Origin: Streptomonospora nanhaiensis
Lineage (GTDB): Bacteria; Actinomycetota; Actinomycetes; Streptosporangiales; Streptosporangiaceae
Assembly (NCBI RefSeq): GCF_013410565.1
Contig: NZ_JACCFO010000001.1
Location: 124,001 to 188,000, forward strand
Reading direction: 5' to 3'
DNA length: 64,000 nucleotides
Of the stretch, positions 59,766-64,000 are shown in pieces. How positions within the stretch are numbered: position 1 is the stretch's first letter; every line of letters starts with the position of its first letter. A program made the translations under genes and the position numbers. The notes beneath the pieces were generated by a model. That model saw only the letters and a list, made by a program, of their open reading frames with translations, made no database searches and was not told the origin of the DNA.

Positions 59766-60563
59766 TCACCCGGCGGTGCGGTCGAACGCCCGCCGGTAGC
59801 GCACGAACAGCGAGTCCTCCGACTCCAGCACCGCCGCCAGCCGCAGGTCCTGGGTGTGGGAGGGCGCCGCACCGGCCACGATGCGCGCGGCCGCCGGCCC
59901 CAGCAGGCGCGGGCTCAGCGTCAGGCACAGCTCGTCCAGCAGCCCGGCCGCCGCGAACTCCGCGAGCAGGTGCGGGCCGCCCTCGGTGAGCACCCGCACC
60001 AGCCCGCGCTCGGCCAGCCCCGCCAGCACCTCCTCGGGCCGCACGGAGTCCGCCCCGGCCACCACCACCTCGGCGCCGCTCGCGGCGGCGGCGCGCCGCC
60101 GGTCGGCCGGGGCGGACTCGGTGGTGAACACGATCGTGGGCGCCTCGGGCGGGGCCTTCTCCAGCACGTCGGGGTGGACGTCCAGGGTGCGGGTGACCAG
60201 CGCCAGCGGCGGCGTGGCCGTGCGCCCGGCCCGCAGGCCGCCCCACACCTCGCGCGGGCGCACCGGCCGGTAGCCCTCGATGCGGGCCGTGGCCGCGCCC
60301 GCCAGCACCACGTCGGCGTGGGCGCGCAGCACCGACATCAGCGCACGGTCGGGCGGGGAGGACAGCTCCGCCGTGCGGCCCGAGGGGCCCCACGCCCCGC
60401 CGTCGGCGCTGGCGACCATGTTGGCCCGCAGCCAGGGCCCCTCCAGGCCGGAGGGGTAGGCGTAGGCCGCGGCGAGGTCGACGTCGGCGGCGGGCTCGGG
60501 CAGCAGCGCGCGGAAGCGGGGCGCGTCGGGGGTACCGGTCGGGGCGGTGGAATCGGAGGTCAT
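59766..60563 (-). CDS. RibD C-terminal / dihydrofolate-reductase-fold pyrimidine reductase
   Basis: A 265-residue NADPH-dependent reductase of the RibD-C superfamily. Visible motifs are RANMVASADGGAWGPSGRT (substrate loop), LRAHADVVLAGAATARIEGY, and VRVLTEGGPHLLAEFAAAGLLDEL with the Gly-rich NADPH site. Stand-alone members in actinobacteria may reduce the riboflavin pathway pyrimidine or other heterocycles; no rib gene is nearby. ATG 60563 is used. It begins 11 bases after the GlgX stop region on the opposite side, transcribed in the same direction as glgX. Confidence 0.8.
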   Translation of the reverse strand: MTSDSTAPTGTPDAPRFRALLPEPAADVDLAAAYAYPSGLEGPWLRANMVASADGGAWGPSGRTAELSSPPDRALMSVLRAHADVVLAGAATARIEGYRPVRPREVWGGLRAGRTATPPLALVTRTLDVHPDVLEKAPPEAPTIVFTTESAPADRRRAAAASGAEVVVAGADSVRPEEVLAGLAERGLVRVLTEGGPHLLAEFAAAGLLDELCLTLSPRLLGPAAARIVAGAAPSHTQDLRLAAVLESEDSLFVRYRRAFDRTAG

Positions 60564-60574
60564 GCCTGAAGAGG

Positions 60575-62710
<2,136 letters not shown>

Positions 62711-62784
62711 GGCAAGCAATCTCGTTTCTCAGACATCCGATGACGAAGTGGTTCTTCCGTCGAGGCCGGGGGAGTATTCCTGAA

Positions 62785-62815
62785 GTTGCCGAAACTTGCC
62801 GGTCTTTCGGGCAAC
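62785..62815 (-). terminator. Terminator after the acyl-CoA dehydrogenase gene
   Basis: GTTGCCGAAA pairs with TTTCGGGCAAC across a 10-base loop with one bulged base. It lies about 65 bases beyond the stop on the minus strand. Confidence 0.5.
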
Positions 62816-62879
62816 CGTGGGCCGGTCCGCGCGGCCGGCGGGAGGGGCGCCCGGGCGGCGCCGGCCCCGCCGGCCGGCT

Positions 62880-64000
62880 TCAGGCCGCGCGCGGGCGGGC
62901 GCGCTCGATGATGGCGGCGGTGTCGGTCCCGCGCGGCAGGGCGCCGAACACCCGGCCCGAGCCCCCGCCCAGGCGGGTGCCCACGAAGGCGTCGGCCACC
63001 GCCGCGGGCGCGTGGCGCAGCAGCAGCGCCGCCTGGAGCAGCAGCGCCATCTCCTCGACCAGGGCGCGGGCGCGGAACTCCGCGTCCTCGGGGTCGGCCA
63101 GGTCGTCCAGCAGCCGCTTGAGCGCGGCGTCGAAGCGGGCGTCGGCGCCCTCGGCCAGCCGCAGCTCGGCCGTGAACGCCTCGGCGCTCTCGGGCGTGCG
63201 GGCCAGCGCGCGCAGCACGTCCAGCGCCGCGACGTTGCCCGAGCCCTCCCAGATGGAGTTCAGCGGGGACTCGCGGAACAGCCGCGGCATGCCCGACTCC
63301 TCCACGTAGCCGTTGCCGCCCAGGCACTCCAGCGCCTCGGCGGCGTGCGCGGGCAGCCGCTTGGTCACCCAGAACTTGCCCACGGCCACCGCCACCCGGC
63401 GAAACGCCGCCTCGGCGGCGTCGCCGCGCACAGCCCGGTCGGCCGCCCCGGCCAGCCGCATCATCAGCGTGGTGGCGGCCTCCGACTCCAGCGCCAGGTC
63501 GGCCAGCACGTTGCGCATCAGGGGCTGCTCCACCAGCGGGCGGCCGAACGCGCGGCGGTGCTCGGCGTGGTGGACGGCCTGCACCAGGCCCGCGCGCATG
63601 CCCGCGGCCGAGCCGACCACGCAGTCCAGCCGGGTGCCGTTGACCATCTCGATGATGGTGCGCACGCCCCGCCCCGGCTCGCCGACCCGCCACGCCAGCG
63701 CGCCGTCGTACTCCACCTCGGCCGAGGCGTTGGAGCGGTTGCCCAGCTTGTCCTTGAGCCGCTGCAGGAGCATGGGGTTGCGGGTGCCGTCGGGCAGCAC
63801 GCGGGGCACCAGGAAGCAGGTCAGGCCCTCCGGCGCCTGGGCCAGGGCCAGGAACACGTCGCTCATCGGCGCCGAGGTGAACCACTTGTGCCCGGTCAGC
63901 AGGTAGGTGCCGGGCTCGCCGGCGGGCACCGCGCGGGTGGTGTTGGCCCGCACGTCGGAGCCGCCCTGCTTCTCGGTCATCGACATCCCCGCCAGGATGC
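62880..64000 (-). CDS. Acyl-CoA dehydrogenase, AidB-like (5' part outside the window)
   Basis: The C-terminal 373 residues of a flavoprotein related to AidB, the DNA-alkylation-response acyl-CoA dehydrogenase. The FAD-binding segment MSMTEKQGGSDVRANTT, WFTSAPMSDVFLALAQAP, LKDKLGNRSNASAEVEYDG and FRESPLNSIWEGSGNVAALD with a Glu in the catalytic position are typical. The N-terminal domain lies beyond position 64000. The AidB assignment is from motif order; other acyl-CoA dehydrogenases of this branch are possible. Confidence 0.85.
   Translation of the reverse strand, partial: ILAGMSMTEKQGGSDVRANTTRAVPAGEPGTYLLTGHKWFTSAPMSDVFLALAQAPEGLTCFLVPRVLPDGTRNPMLLQRLKDKLGNRSNASAEVEYDGALAWRVGEPGRGVRTIIEMVNGTRLDCVVGSAAGMRAGLVQAVHHAEHRRAFGRPLVEQPLMRNVLADLALESEAATTLMMRLAGAADRAVRGDAAEAAFRRVAVAVGKFWVTKRLPAHAAEALECLGGNGYVEESGMPRLFRESPLNSIWEGSGNVAALDVLRALARTPESAEAFTAELRLAEGADARFDAALKRLLDDLADPEDAEFRARALVEEMALLLQAALLLRHAPAAVADAFVGTRLGGGSGRVFGALPRGTDTAAIIERARPRAA

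Overview
The window is 64 kb of very GC-rich DNA, densely packed with genes on both strands. Start codons are often GTG or TTG, and many genes are flanked by perfect GC-rich hairpins without a T tail. The families present (DUF4193, DUF4235, DUF3710, DUF3159, DUF3000, coproporphyrin-type heme enzymes HemG and HemQ, a ROK-regulated sugar ABC operon, serine/threonine kinase, MMPL transporter) indicate the chromosome of a filamentous actinomycete. A relative of Nocardiopsis, Streptomonospora or Streptomyces is my inference; I could not run a database comparison. I recognised no tRNA, rRNA, insertion sequence or CRISPR array.

Layout. 0-10 kb: a CutR/CutS-like two-component pair, then the small zinc-ribbon protein DUF4193, an EcsC-like membrane-associated protein, DUF4235, valyl-tRNA synthetase, dUTPase and DUF3710. 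As I remember it, much of this order is shared with Streptomyces. 10-12.5 kb: a small accessory patch with an acetyltransferase, a serpin and the 3' remnant of a short-chain dehydrogenase. 12.5-19 kb: DUF3159, a methyltransferase, two TrkA-type potassium-channel regulators, a TRAM-domain RNA methyltransferase, an AlkD-like repair protein and an F420-type oxidoreductase. 19-25 kb: aconitase behind two palindromic boxes, then a large transmembrane Ser/Thr kinase. 25-28 kb: a worn region with a septum-formation-type lipoprotein, an anti-sigma factor remnant fused head-to-head to a 5'-truncated molybdopterin oxidoreductase, and a strikingly acidic lipoprotein.

28-34 kb: a ROK regulator and a three-gene xylose-type ABC operon, with three matching operator-like palindromes. 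34-41 kb: a TSUP permease, Mug-type glycosylase, Dxs (isoprenoid precursor synthesis), ferredoxin-NADP reductase and an anchored zinc metallopeptidase. 40-43.5 kb: a divergent TetR/MMPL pair around a palindromic intergenic region. 43.5-48.6 kb: a PH-like membrane protein, the fadA-fadB beta-oxidation pair and a TPR protein. 48.8-56 kb: RNase D, DUF3000, hemE, DUF4349, hemG and hemQ; hemE, hemG and hemQ supply three steps of coproporphyrin-dependent heme synthesis. 56-57.5 kb: psd and pssA for phosphatidylethanolamine synthesis. 57.6-64 kb: MsrB, a small membrane protein, a GntR/UTRA regulator, a RibD-type reductase, glycogen debranching enzyme GlgX and an AidB-like acyl-CoA dehydrogenase cut by the window end.

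Most of the window is housekeeping. The unusual signals are the twin hairpins before cutR, the cytosolic-looking serpin, the TRV-repeat kinase, the double-truncation junction at 26.65 kb, the acidic lipoprotein, the ROK operator set and the missing standard start codon of pssA.
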